Positions 1 through 7,545 of a stretch of 48,438 nt of DNA are shown here, one piece after another. This DNA is from CBDBJQ01 sp965206405. Lineage in GTDB: Bacteria > Pseudomonadota > Alphaproteobacteria > UBA8366. Position 1 is the stretch's first letter, and every line of letters starts with the position of its first letter. The translations under genes were made by a program, and so were the position numbers. The DNA lies in assembly GCA_965206405.1 (NCBI GenBank), contig CBDBJQ010000003.1, forward strand, positions 1 to 48,438. The letters run 5' to 3'. Below the pieces are notes generated by a model, which saw nothing but the letters and a program-made list of their open reading frames with translations, ran no database searches and was not told the DNA's origin.

Positions 1-60
1 GACCAGGCTGGTCTTACCCGCGCCTGAAGGTGCCGATACTGTGAATAAGTTGCCACTCAT
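1..60 (-). CDS. gmk: Guanylate kinase, N-terminal 20 residues (cut by window edge)
   Basis: On the minus strand an ATG at 60-58 opens a frame reading MSGNLFTVSAPSGAGKTSLV and leaving the window. This is the usual start of bacterial guanylate kinase (GMP + ATP to GDP + ADP, cytoplasmic, nucleotide metabolism), with the P-loop GAGKTS at residues 13-18. Only the start is visible, so integrity of the gene is unknown. In many Gammaproteobacteria yicC lies just upstream of gmk; no YicC-like frame is visible to the right here. A 12-bp sequence equal to one end of the local MITE family lies 9 bases upstream of the start codon (70-81). Another P-loop kinase is possible but SAPSGAGKTSL is very characteristic. 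Confidence 0.85.
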   Translation of the reverse strand, partial: MSGNLFTVSAPSGAGKTSLV

Positions 61-473
61 ATTTATTGTGAGACCTCTGCACTATTAACCTAGCAATAAA
101 ATACCGCATCCTGCGTATTTTATTGTCCACCCTTGAAATGCTGGCAAAAATGTACGAATTTTTTGACATTTCAAGGGTTTGCGACCGAGCTAACGCTCGG
201 CGGCGGCACTTCCATGTGCCACTCATTAACTCGGTATTTTCATGCCGAGTTAATAAGGCCATTTCACCTGCATGTCGGGTCGCTGACCACAGAATTTCGG
301 GCGCTTGTCATGGCGGCGGGACAAGGGTATCGGCGAACTCAAAATAAATCGCAGCACAGTCTACGCATCCGCCCAAACGAATGCAAAGAAACCAGGGAGC
401 CCGTCGGGCACGACCATACATTAGCGGTAGAACAGTGTCGGGGCCCCTGGGCAGAAATTTCCAGTTCAGAAGA
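61..473. other. Intergenic region with two hairpins, no convincing gene
   Basis: About 410 bases without a supported gene between gmk and the first IS481 copy. Bases 70-81 (GAGACCTCTGCA) match the left terminal repeat of the MITE family, but the bases after it do not match the MITE body. Two perfect hairpins are visible: CCGAGC-TAAC-GCTCGG near 185-200 and AACTCGG...CCGAGTT near 229-252. Neither is followed by a clear T run. A short frame near 325-410 reads GIGELKINRSTVY, which resembles a helix-turn-helix recognition segment, but it has no context and may be chance or a relic. Confidence 0.5.
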
Positions 474-1672
474 TGTCATGGTTCAGATAGCTATGAGACT
501 CTTGGACGATTGTTATTGTACCTGTGGAGTGGTGGGTAAGTCGTAGACTTATCCATCCAATCCACAGGTTATGATTCTCGGATTTCTAAAAATCGGGTAG
601 CCTGTGAGTTGTTAAATCCACACAGGAGACGACCCGATGCAGATCAAAAGCCTGCGTATCAAATCATACCGAAGCTGGCCGATTAACGACACCTCTAGCG
701 CAGAGGCTATCAAGCGTTTAAAGAAGCTGGAACTCTATGAGCAGCTCAAGACTGAAGGCTGTTCAAGTGCGACCTGCCTACTCGTCATAGACTGGTCTAA
801 GGCCACCTATTATCGTTGGCGATCACGCTATCAACAGCAAGGTCTTACTGGATTGGAGGCGTTGAGTTGCCGTCCACAACGCGTCCGTAAGCCCTCATGG
901 TCAAAACAGCAAGAACAGCAAGTTCAACACCTGAGGCAGCGTCATCGGCTCTGGGGCAAGCGCAAAATCTGGAAAGTGCTGAACCGTGATCGGGGTTTTA
1001 CACTGAGCATCAGTACTGTGGGCCGCATACTGAAAAAGCTGCTCCGACTGAACCGCATTGTGCCCGTCGCCTTCTACTTTGGGCGGATAAAGCCAAAACG
1101 TCGTCGTCAGTTTAAGCACCACGCCAAGCGCTGGAAATACGGCATGAAGGCCAGACAGCCCGGAGAGCTGATGCAGGTTGACCACATGAGTGTCAGCTTT
1201 ACCGAAGGCTTTGCCCTCAAAGAGTTTAAAGCCACCTGCCCGGTCACTGGTACCACGATTATGCGAGCCTATAGCCGTGCCAGTAGTCGCAACGCTAAAC
1301 GCTTTCTGAACGAGCTGAGCCAGCAGTTACCCTTCGACCTGCTCTCGATTCAGGTTGACGGCGGCAGCGAGTTCAGGGATGAGTTTGAATCGGCTTGTCA
1401 GGCACTGGGCATTCCCCTGTTCGTGCTACCACCCAGAAAGCCCAAATGGAACGGCTGTGTTGAGCGAGCCAACGGCACAACGCGTTATGAGTTCTATCCG
1501 TTTTACGAGGGCAGTTTGACGGTTGCTGCGGTGAATAAAGCGTTGGCGGACTATCAACAATACTACAATCATTATCGACCCCATGATGGGGTAGGTTTGG
1601 AAACACCAATAAGCTATTATCAGAAACTCATACAGGCGGCCTGATTTGTCTCATAGGTACTGAACCCGCACA
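474..1672 (+). mobile_element. IS481-family insertion sequence, copy 1 (about 1.2 kb)
   Basis: The limits come from comparison with the second copy (10294-11492): both run from TGTCATGGTTCAG to CTGAACCCGCACA and are 1199 bp. The ends form imperfect inverted repeats; the left GGTTCAGATA.CTATGAGAC pairs with the complement of GTCTCATAGGTACTGAACC at the right. The flanks carry AGAAGA on both sides (468-473 and 1673-1678), a probable 5-6 bp target duplication. One transposase gene fills the element. Only a few base differences from copy 2 are visible, so transposition or conversion is recent. Confidence 0.9.
637..1644 (+). CDS. IS481-family DDE transposase, copy 1
   Basis: 335 residues. The N-terminal part (about 20-75) is a helix-turn-helix region rich in basic residues (AIKRLKKLELYEQLK; SKATYYRWRSRYQQQGLTGL). 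The integrase-type catalytic core follows, with D182 in QVDHMS, D241 in QVDGGSEFRD and E276 in NGCVERANG, giving the D-D-34-E spacing of IS481/IS3-like transposases. The C terminus has the typical YYNHYRPHDGVGLETP motif. It would cut and join the element ends as DNA-bound oligomers in the cytoplasm. The start at 637 follows AGGAGACG within CACAGGAGACGACCCG, a good ribosome site. Length and motifs are complete, so it is probably functional. It differs from copy 2 by one residue (A versus V in GLEALSC/GLEVLSC). Confidence 0.93.
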   Translation: MQIKSLRIKSYRSWPINDTSSAEAIKRLKKLELYEQLKTEGCSSATCLLVIDWSKATYYRWRSRYQQQGLTGLEALSCRPQRVRKPSWSKQQEQQVQHLRQRHRLWGKRKIWKVLNRDRGFTLSISTVGRILKKLLRLNRIVPVAFYFGRIKPKRRRQFKHHAKRWKYGMKARQPGELMQVDHMSVSFTEGFALKEFKATCPVTGTTIMRAYSRASSRNAKRFLNELSQQLPFDLLSIQVDGGSEFRDEFESACQALGIPLFVLPPRKPKWNGCVERANGTTRYEFYPFYEGSLTVAAVNKALADYQQYYNHYRPHDGVGLETPISYYQKLIQAA

Positions 1673-1795
1673 AGAAGATTGAGGCGGTTACTCGTTTCAG
1701 GTAGACTGATCGCCCATCTTGTGGGGGCTTCTTTCTGTGAAAATTCAGGGCAACACCGAATTTGATCCCGAATTTGATCCCGAATTTAATCAGGG
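1673..1795. other. Short spacer with 12-bp direct repeats
   Basis: Between the IS481 copy and the first MITE. It holds two and a half copies of AATTTGATCCCG (about 1759-1790). A weak hairpin CCCA-TCTTG-TGGG (about 1713-1725) is followed by a pyrimidine-rich stretch. No gene is visible. Confidence 0.5.
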
Positions 1796-1957
1796 GAGAC
1801 CTCTGCATAAGGTAGCGAGTGAAGCCAGGTCGAGGCAAAAAAAGGCGCAAAAGCGGAGTGCCTTTCATAGGCACTGCTTTTGGTACGGGTGTCAATGAGC
1901 ATTTTAAGCCTTTTTTTAACGATGGATAGGCAACTGTAGTCGTTATGCTGAGGTCTC
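1796..1957. mobile_element. MITE-like element, copy A, upstream of pyrG
   Basis: 162 bp element from GAGACCTCTGCA to TGCTGAGGTCTC; the ends are inverted repeats with one mismatch. Flanks are CAGGG (left) and CAGAG (right), an imperfect 5-bp target duplication. It has no gene. An internal inverted repeat AAAAAAAGGC / GCCTTTTTTT could fold the transcript. It lies 84 bases before the pyrG start. Confidence 0.85.
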
Positions 1958-2041
1958 CAGAGGTGCCTTAATCGTCGGTTTCATGCAGATGGACAGAATT
2001 TTCCCACCCCGAATCTTTAGCCGGTCAAACTTGGGTAGCAC

Positions 2042-3676
2042 ATGACACGTTTCATCTTTGTCACAGGTGGGGTTGTCTCCTCACTGGGTAAGGGCATTGC
2101 CGCTGCCTCCCTTGGAGCCATTCTCGAAGCCCGTTCTCTCAGCGTTACCATATTAAAACTCGACCCTTATCTGAATGTTGATCCGGGGACTATGAGTCCC
2201 TTTCAACACGGAGAAGTGTTTGTCACAGAAGATGGTGCAGAAACGGACCTGGACCTGGGGCACTACGAAAGATTTTTGCGCAGCAAGACATCCAGGCGCA
2301 ATAATTTCACCACCGGGCAGGTCTACGAGGCCATCCTCAAACGTGAGCGCCGCGGTGATTATCTGGGTGGAACCGTTCAGGTTATTCCACACGTGACCGA
2401 CGAAATTAAATCGAGAATTATCGCTGGCGCCCAAGGCAATGATATCGCTATCGTAGAGATCGGCGGCACGGTTGGCGATATCGAGTCACAGCCTTTCCTC
2501 GAGGCCATTCGCCAGTTAAAAGTTGAACTGGGCTCGAGCCGTTCACTGTTGATGCACCTGACTCTGGTGCCCTACATCAGGGCAGCGGGAGAAACCAAGA
2601 CCAAGCCTACCCAGCACTCCGTTAAAGAATTGCGCTCCATTGGCATTCAGCCGGATATCCTCCTCTGTCGATCCGAGGTTGAAGTCGATGAGGAATCCAG
2701 AAAAAAAATAGCCCTTTTCACCAATGTTGAAGAGCGGGCGGTAATCCCGCTGCCCGATGCACACTCTATTTACTCCATTCCGCGGGACCTGAAAGAATAC
2801 GGTCTGGACCAAATCGTTGTCGAAAAATTTAATCTCGGTGATAGCCCCAAAGCTGATCTGAGTGAATGGGATGAGGTTGTTGACCTTCAGCGGGCCAGCA
2901 TTGGTGAAGTGCGAATAGCCATGGTTGGAAAATACATGGAATTGCTCGACGCCTACAAATCGCTGCACGAGGCGCTGAACCACGCGGGCATTCACAGCAA
3001 AGCCAGGGTTGTGATTGATCATATTGACTCGGAAAGCCTCGAAGAGGGCGGCCTGGCTGCGATTGAGTCGGCGGATGCCATTCTCGTTCCCGGTGGATTT
3101 GGATTGCGCGGCATTGAAGGCAAGATTGCGGCTGCTCACCATGCGCGGGAGCAGGGCATCCCCTACCTTGGCATATGCCTGGGCATGCAGGTCGCGGTGA
3201 TAGAATATGCCCGCAATGTGGCTGGTCTGGATGCTGCCAACAGCACAGAATTTAACGAGCACAGCCCCCATCCGGTTATCGGTCTGATTACAGAATGGGT
3301 CGAATCTGATGGCAGTGTCCAGCGTCGTGGCAATGGCGATGATCTGGGTGGCACCATGAGGTTGGGGAGTCAGCCATGTAAACTTGTCGAAGGCACCAGA
3401 TCGAGAGAACTCTACGGCTGTGACCTCATCCACGAACGGCACCGCCACCGCTATGAATTCAACAATAATTATCTGGCGAAACTCGAGGAGGCAGGTTTAA
3501 AGGTTGCCGGGTTTTCGGCCGATCAGCGCCTCGTTGAAATGGTAGAGATTCCGGGGCATCCCTGGTTTGTCAGTTGTCAGTTTCACCCTGAATTTACGTC
3601 GACTCCACGCGATGGACACCCCCTGTTTGAAGGCTTTATCCACGCGGCTCTTGAACGCTCGGCTGCCGGCGTTTGA
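2042..3676 (+). CDS. pyrG: CTP synthase (glutamine-hydrolysing)
   Basis: 544 residues, the usual length. It converts UTP to CTP with ATP and glutamine, the last step of de novo pyrimidine nucleotide synthesis, in the cytoplasm. The N-terminal synthase domain starts with TRFIFVTGGVVSSLGKGIAA (P-loop and UTP site), followed by LDPYLNVDPGTMSPFQHGEV. The C-terminal class I glutamine amidotransferase domain has the oxyanion strand PGGFG, the nucleophile C379 in GICLGMQ, and H515/E517 in HPEF, the same numbers as in E. coli PyrG. kdsA follows after 25 bases and is probably co-transcribed. A MITE lies 84 bases upstream and may have displaced or altered the native promoter. I see no damage. Confidence 0.98.
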   Translation: MTRFIFVTGGVVSSLGKGIAAASLGAILEARSLSVTILKLDPYLNVDPGTMSPFQHGEVFVTEDGAETDLDLGHYERFLRSKTSRRNNFTTGQVYEAILKRERRGDYLGGTVQVIPHVTDEIKSRIIAGAQGNDIAIVEIGGTVGDIESQPFLEAIRQLKVELGSSRSLLMHLTLVPYIRAAGETKTKPTQHSVKELRSIGIQPDILLCRSEVEVDEESRKKIALFTNVEERAVIPLPDAHSIYSIPRDLKEYGLDQIVVEKFNLGDSPKADLSEWDEVVDLQRASIGEVRIAMVGKYMELLDAYKSLHEALNHAGIHSKARVVIDHIDSESLEEGGLAAIESADAILVPGGFGLRGIEGKIAAAHHAREQGIPYLGICLGMQVAVIEYARNVAGLDAANSTEFNEHSPHPVIGLITEWVESDGSVQRRGNGDDLGGTMRLGSQPCKLVEGTRSRELYGCDLIHERHRHRYEFNNNYLAKLEEAGLKVAGFSADQRLVEMVEIPGHPWFVSCQFHPEFTSTPRDGHPLFEGFIHAALERSAAGV

Positions 3677-3701
3677 GGCCTGGAACAGGACTTAAAACAA
3701 A

Positions 3702-4550
3702 ATGGAAAAAAAGATTTCAGTTGCCGGGCTGCAAGTCGCCAATGACAGACCCTTTACATTGTTCGGCGGTATCAATGTACTCGAATCCAGAGACCTGGCC
3801 ATGCGGGCCGCCGAGGCCTACAGGGAAGTCACCGATGCCCTGGGCATCCCCTATATTTTTAAAGCCTCATACGACAAGGCAAACCGCTCCTCGATACACT
3901 CCTTCCGAGGGCCGGGTATGGAAGAGGGGCTGCGTATCTTTGACGATGTCAAAAAAGAATTTGCCGTACCGGTAATCACAGATGTCCACGAGCCGGATCA
4001 AGCGGCTCCGGTTGCAGAGGTCTGCGATGTTATACAGCTCCCCGCTTTTTTGGCCAGACAGACCGACCTGGTGGAAGCCATGGCTGTCACAGGGTCAGTC
4101 ATAAACGTCAAAAAGCCGCAGTTTTTAAGTCCGTCCCAGATGGCCAATATCGTCGACAAATTTAATCGATGTGGCAACGACAAGATTATTCTTTGTGAGC
4201 GTGGCTCAAGTTTTGGCTACGACAATCTGGTCGTCGACATGCTCGGGTTTGAAGTGATGAAATCCAGTTGTGGAAGAGCGCCACTGATCTTTGATGTAAC
4301 TCACGCCTTGCAGGCGCGGAGTAGTGGCAGCGCCACCTCTGGAGGGCGCAGGCAGCAGGTTGCAGAACTGGCCAGGGCGGGCATTGCCGCCGGGTTGGCC
4401 GGCTTGTTCCTGGAAGCGCACCCCGCCCCTGTCCGGGCTAAATGTGACGGGTCGAGTGCGCTGCCTTTGAATCAATTAAAAGCCTTTTTGGAACAAATAA
4501 AAGCAGTGGATGATCTGGTGAAATCCCTGCCCCTGCTGGAAATTCCATAG
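3702..4550 (+). CDS. kdsA: 3-deoxy-D-manno-octulosonate 8-phosphate synthase
   Basis: 282 residues, as usual for the family. It condenses phosphoenolpyruvate with arabinose 5-phosphate to KDO 8-phosphate, a precursor of the lipopolysaccharide inner core, so the host is Gram-negative. Visible conserved blocks are FGGINVLESRDLAMR, FKASYDKANRSSIHSFRGPG (substrate-binding Lys and Arg), ITDVHEPDQA, VIQLPAFLARQTDL, NVKKPQFLSP, FGYDNLVVDMLGF, FDVTHALQ and LAGLFLEAHPAP. FNRCGNDK and SSCGRAP hold cysteines, but the metal-site pattern of class II enzymes was not established. The start ATG at 3702 lies 25 bases after the pyrG stop, with AGGA upstream. The neighbour order pyrG-kdsA-eno is the usual one in Gammaproteobacteria. 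Confidence 0.98.
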   Translation: MEKKISVAGLQVANDRPFTLFGGINVLESRDLAMRAAEAYREVTDALGIPYIFKASYDKANRSSIHSFRGPGMEEGLRIFDDVKKEFAVPVITDVHEPDQAAPVAEVCDVIQLPAFLARQTDLVEAMAVTGSVINVKKPQFLSPSQMANIVDKFNRCGNDKIILCERGSSFGYDNLVVDMLGFEVMKSSCGRAPLIFDVTHALQARSSGSATSGGRRQQVAELARAGIAAGLAGLFLEAHPAPVRAKCDGSSALPLNQLKAFLEQIKAVDDLVKSLPLLEIP

Positions 4551-4554
4551 GAGA

Positions 4555-4623
4555 CCCTTGCCCGGAAAATGGCGGCTCTTTCGGGCGACGCAGCATCTGG
4601 GCGAAATGGCTTTCGTGCAAGGG
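4555..4623. terminator. Structured sequence after kdsA, possible terminator or transcript hairpin
   Basis: CCCTTGC at 4555-4561 pairs with GCAAGGG at 4617-4623. An inner pair GCCCG...CGGGC is nested close to the left arm. No run of T follows, so intrinsic termination is doubtful; it may be an mRNA stabilising structure or a remnant of another small repeat. Confidence 0.35.
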
Positions 4624-4635
4624 GCTCTACAAATT

Positions 4636-4797
4636 GAGACCTCTGCATAGCGTAGCGAGTAAAGCCAGGTCGAGGCAAAAAAAGGCGCAAAGGCGGAGTG
4701 CCTTCCATAGGCCCTGCTTTTGGTACGGGTGTCAATGAGCATTTTAAGCCTTTTTTTAACGATGGATTGGCAACCGTAGTCGTTATACTGAGGTCTC
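4636..4797. mobile_element. MITE-like element, copy B, between kdsA and eno
   Basis: 162 bp, ends GAGACCTCTGCA and TACTGAGGTCTC. A perfect 5-bp target duplication AAATT flanks it (4631-4635 and 4798-4802). It separates eno from the pyrG-kdsA pair and ends 29 bases before the eno start. Confidence 0.92.
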
Positions 4798-4826
4798 AAA
4801 TTAACCTGTCTGGAGATTTTAAACCA

Positions 4827-6134
4827 ATGACCAAAATTACTGACATCAGGGCCTTTGAAATTCTGGATTCCAGGGGCAACCCAACGGTTAGTGCCGAGGT
4901 AACCCTGGCATCGGGTGTCGTCGGCCGGGCCTGTGCGCCCAGTGGCGCATCGACGGGGTCGAGAGAGGCCCTTGAACTGCGTGACGGAGACCAATCCCGA
5001 TACCTCGGCAAGGGCGTGCTCAATGCCGTTGCCAGGATCAATGGCCCCATCCGTGAACTTCTTTTAAATTCTGACGCCGCTGACCAGCGAGCGCTTGATG
5101 GGGCCATGATCCATGCCGACGGCACCGGGAACAAATCAAAATACGGTGCCAACGCCATCCTGGCGGTGTCTCTGGCAACCGCCAGGGCAGTTGCCGCCGC
5201 CAAAAATATTCCGCTATACCGGCATATAGCTGACCTGTATGGCGGAACAGATTACAGCATGCCCGTGCCCATGATGAACATCATCAATGGTGGCGAGCAC
5301 GCCGATAACACAGTTGACATTCAGGAATTTATGATTCAGCCGGTCTCGGCAAAAAGTTTTTCTGAAGCGCTGAGAATGGGTGCGGAAATATTCCATACGC
5401 TTAAAAAAGTGTTGAATGCACGGGGTTTGAATACTGCCGTCGGCGATGAAGGCGGTTTTGCACCGGATTTGCCATCCAGCGAAGCCGCGCTCAAAGTGAT
5501 TGCTGAAGCGGTTGAAAATGCCGGGTACAAACTGGGCGACGATATCTGCCTGGCCCTGGATTGCGCCAGCTCAGAATTCTACAGAGATGGTATTTACGAC
5601 CTTTCTGGTGAAGGAAAGCGATACACTGCTGAAGAGTTTGTCGACTTTCTGGCGGACTTATCTGACCGATACCCCATTTTATCCATTGAAGACGGGATGG
5701 ACGAGTCGGATTGGGACGGCTGGGCCACTTTAACCGCGAAGATGGGCGACCGGGTGCAGCTGGTTGGCGATGACCTTTTTGTGACCAATACCAAAATTCT
5801 GCAAAGGGGTATCGACAGAGGTATCGGCAACTCAATTTTGATTAAATTCAACCAGATTGGCTCACTGTCCGAGACACTGGACGCCATTGACATGGCGCAG
5901 AAGGCAGGTTTTACAGCTGTTATCTCGCACCGTTCTGGCGAGACAGAAGATACGACAATTGCCGACCTTGCCGTCGCCACCAATGCCGGGCAGATTAAAA
6001 CGGGCTCATTGAGTCGTTCTGACCGCGTGGCCAAATATAACCGTCTGTTGAGAATTGAAGCAGAGACGGATGGGACTGCGCCCTACAGGGGGCGCGGGGA
6101 GTTTGTGAACTGGCTGCAAACGCCCCCCGGATAG
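4827..6134 (+). CDS. eno: Enolase (phosphopyruvate hydratase)
   Basis: 435 residues from the ATG at 4827, matching the family length. The same frame is open further upstream (to 4698), but that part is MITE sequence and is rejected as coding. The chosen start gives MTKITDIRAFEILDSRGNPT, the typical enolase start, with TGGAGA upstream. It interconverts 2-phosphoglycerate and phosphoenolpyruvate (glycolysis, Mg-dependent, cytoplasmic; in many bacteria also part of the RNA degradosome). Visible motifs are GASTGSREALELRDGD, KYGANAILAVSLA, MNIINGGEHADN, GDEGGFAPDL, the metal ligand in LALDCASSEF, SIEDGMDESDW, LVGDDLFVTN, the catalytic lysine in ILIKFNQIGSLSET and SHRSGETEDT. It supplies PEP, the KdsA substrate. 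In Pseudomonas-like genomes ftsB follows eno; here it does not. Confidence 0.98.
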   Translation: MTKITDIRAFEILDSRGNPTVSAEVTLASGVVGRACAPSGASTGSREALELRDGDQSRYLGKGVLNAVARINGPIRELLLNSDAADQRALDGAMIHADGTGNKSKYGANAILAVSLATARAVAAAKNIPLYRHIADLYGGTDYSMPVPMMNIINGGEHADNTVDIQEFMIQPVSAKSFSEALRMGAEIFHTLKKVLNARGLNTAVGDEGGFAPDLPSSEAALKVIAEAVENAGYKLGDDICLALDCASSEFYRDGIYDLSGEGKRYTAEEFVDFLADLSDRYPILSIEDGMDESDWDGWATLTAKMGDRVQLVGDDLFVTNTKILQRGIDRGIGNSILIKFNQIGSLSETLDAIDMAQKAGFTAVISHRSGETEDTTIADLAVATNAGQIKTGSLSRSDRVAKYNRLLRIEAETDGTAPYRGRGEFVNWLQTPPG

Positions 6135-6188
6135 AGTGCAAAAAGGTCGGCGGCACTCCGGCCTTTCTACGGCGGCTATGGTTTCCAG

Positions 6189-6400
6189 GAGACCTCTGCA
6201 TAACGTAGCGAGTGAAGCCAGGTCGAGGCAAAAAAAGGCGCAAAAGCGGAGTGCCTTCCATAGGCCCTGCTTTTGGTGCCTTCTAAAGGCCCTGCTTTTG
6301 GTGCCTTCTAAAGGCCCTGCTTTTGGTACGGGTGTCAATGAGCATTTTAAGCCTTTTTTTAACGATGGATTGGCAACTATAGTCGTTATGCTGAGGTCTC
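6189..6400. mobile_element. MITE-like element, copy C, expanded by a 25-bp tandem repeat
   Basis: 212 bp with ends GAGACCTCTGCA and TGCTGAGGTCTC and a perfect TCCAG target duplication (6184-6188 and 6401-6405). It is 50 bp longer than copies A and B because a 25-bp block ending in GGCCCTGCTTTTGGT is present three times (about 6254-6328). The right duplication directly abuts the ATG of the next gene. Confidence 0.92.
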
Positions 6401-6408
6401 TCCAGATG
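6391..6408 (+). promoter_or_regulatory. Ribosome binding site supplied by the MITE end
   Basis: The right terminal repeat of MITE copy C ends CTGAGGTCTC, then TCCAG, then the ATG at 6406. GAGG at 6393-6396 is 9 bases from the start codon, a good Shine-Dalgarno distance. The pre-insertion sequence, judged from the left flank (GGCTATGGTTTCCAG), had only a weak site. That the element now provides the site is an inference. Confidence 0.5.
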
Positions 6409-7293
6409 AAAACGGGTTCGAGAATACTGGGCGCAACCCTGGTTGTGGCGGCTTCGGGGCTACTGGCTGGCTGTATCCTGCCAAAATCGATGAGGGCTCA
6501 TCAGGAGTTCGTCAGTGAACAGGTGATAACGAACACCGAAATAGAATCTGGTTTTATAGAAAATGATGCGTTTAAACTCCACTATCGAAGTAGCGGCAAG
6601 CCCGTAAAAGCCGTTGTTGTCTGGGTGCATGGCACACCGGGAGGCTGGCATGACATCGGCAGGCTTCTGGTCGACAAGGCCTTTCTGTCCGAAGTTCTGC
6701 TCGTGTCTCTGGACAGGCCTGGGTGGGGCCTGTCCCAGTTCAAAAAAACCCCTCGAATTGTCCCCCGGTTTAGTGAGCAGGCAAGCCTGATCAAACCTCT
6801 GCTGTCCAGATTAAACAGCGACTACAAAGCTGTTCCCATCATCCTGGCGGGTCATTCCTGGGGTGGTTCGCTGGTGCCTTATCTCGGTTTGGAGTTCCCT
6901 GAAATAATTGATGGCATCATCGTCCTGGCGGCTGGCCTGGACCCCGATCTGGTTCGCCCCCGCTGGTACAACAGGGCTGGAAAACTGGTCGACGGATTTC
7001 TTTCAGAAAGCATGAGTGCGGCAAATGAGGAGGTCTATGCGCTGGTTTCTGAACTGACGCTGATGGACTCACGTTGGCCTGAAATCAAAGTGCCGGTTAT
7101 CGTTGTGCAGGGAGACACAGACAAACTGGTCAATCCGAAAAATGCCGATTATGCAGAAAGAAAACTGGACCCGAAAAATTCTTATATTCTCAGGTTGCAA
7201 GACCAGGGGCATCTGCTGCAAATGGAGAGACCCGACCTCATTGCCAACTGTATGCTGGCGATGGCATCAAATTCTCTCGAGGATTGCCGCTAA
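6406..7293 (+). CDS. Predicted alpha/beta-hydrolase lipoprotein
   Basis: 295 residues from the ATG at 6406. The frame is open further upstream through the MITE, but the start at 6406 gives a clear lipoprotein signal: MKTG, hydrophobic stretch, lipobox LLAGC with the lipidated cysteine at residue 23. The rest is an alpha/beta-hydrolase fold: an oxyanion-type motif VHGTPGGWHD, the nucleophile elbow GHSWGG with S151, a probable acid D239 in VQGDTDKLV and the base H269 in DQGHLL. It is therefore likely a membrane-anchored hydrolase facing the periplasm; the substrate (ester, lipid or peptide) cannot be told. It follows eno after a MITE that directly abuts the start codon. In many relatives ftsB stands at this place after eno. 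No internal damage is visible. Confidence 0.85.
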   Translation: MKTGSRILGATLVVAASGLLAGCILPKSMRAHQEFVSEQVITNTEIESGFIENDAFKLHYRSSGKPVKAVVVWVHGTPGGWHDIGRLLVDKAFLSEVLLVSLDRPGWGLSQFKKTPRIVPRFSEQASLIKPLLSRLNSDYKAVPIILAGHSWGGSLVPYLGLEFPEIIDGIIVLAAGLDPDLVRPRWYNRAGKLVDGFLSESMSAANEEVYALVSELTLMDSRWPEIKVPVIVVQGDTDKLVNPKNADYAERKLDPKNSYILRLQDQGHLLQMERPDLIANCMLAMASNSLEDCR

Positions 7294-7348
7294 AATATCC
7301 TTACAGAAGAGCCCTCCGGGCGTAAAAACCGCACTTCTTATTTTATCC

Positions 7349-7536
7349 GGGACCTCTGCATAAGGTAGCGAGTGAAGCCAGGTCGAGGCAAAAAAAGGCG
7401 CAAAAGCGGAGTGCCTTCCATAGCCCCTGCTTTTGGTGCCTCCTATAGGCCCTGCTTTTGGTACGGGTGTCAATGAGCATTTTAAGCCTTTTTTTAACGA
7501 TGGATTGGCAACCTGTAGCAGTTATGCTGAGGTCTC
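7349..7536. mobile_element. MITE-like element, copy D, between lipoprotein gene and gltA
   Basis: 188 bp, left end GGGACCTCTGCA (one mutation against the other copies), right end TGCTGAGGTCTC, perfect TATCC target duplication (7344-7348 and 7537-7541). It carries one extra 25-26 bp block of the CCCTGCTTTTGGTGCC type. It lies between two converging genes, 10 bases from the gltA stop codon, and could influence termination. Confidence 0.92.
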
Positions 7537-7545
7537 TATCCGGGA

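Noticed and set aside
133..546. 137-residue plus-strand frame before the first IS481 copy
   Set aside because: It crosses hairpins and the IS left end, has no recognisable motif, and no ribosome site.
2543..3448. 301-residue minus-strand frame opposite pyrG
   Set aside because: Shadow of a highly conserved gene on the other strand.
4698..4826. Upstream extension of enolase by 43 residues
   Set aside because: It translates MITE copy B; the start at 4827 gives the normal enolase length and N terminus.
6136..6405. Upstream extension of the lipoprotein by 90 residues
   Set aside because: It translates MITE copy C and would hide the lipoprotein signal; the start at 6406 gives signal, lipobox and normal length.
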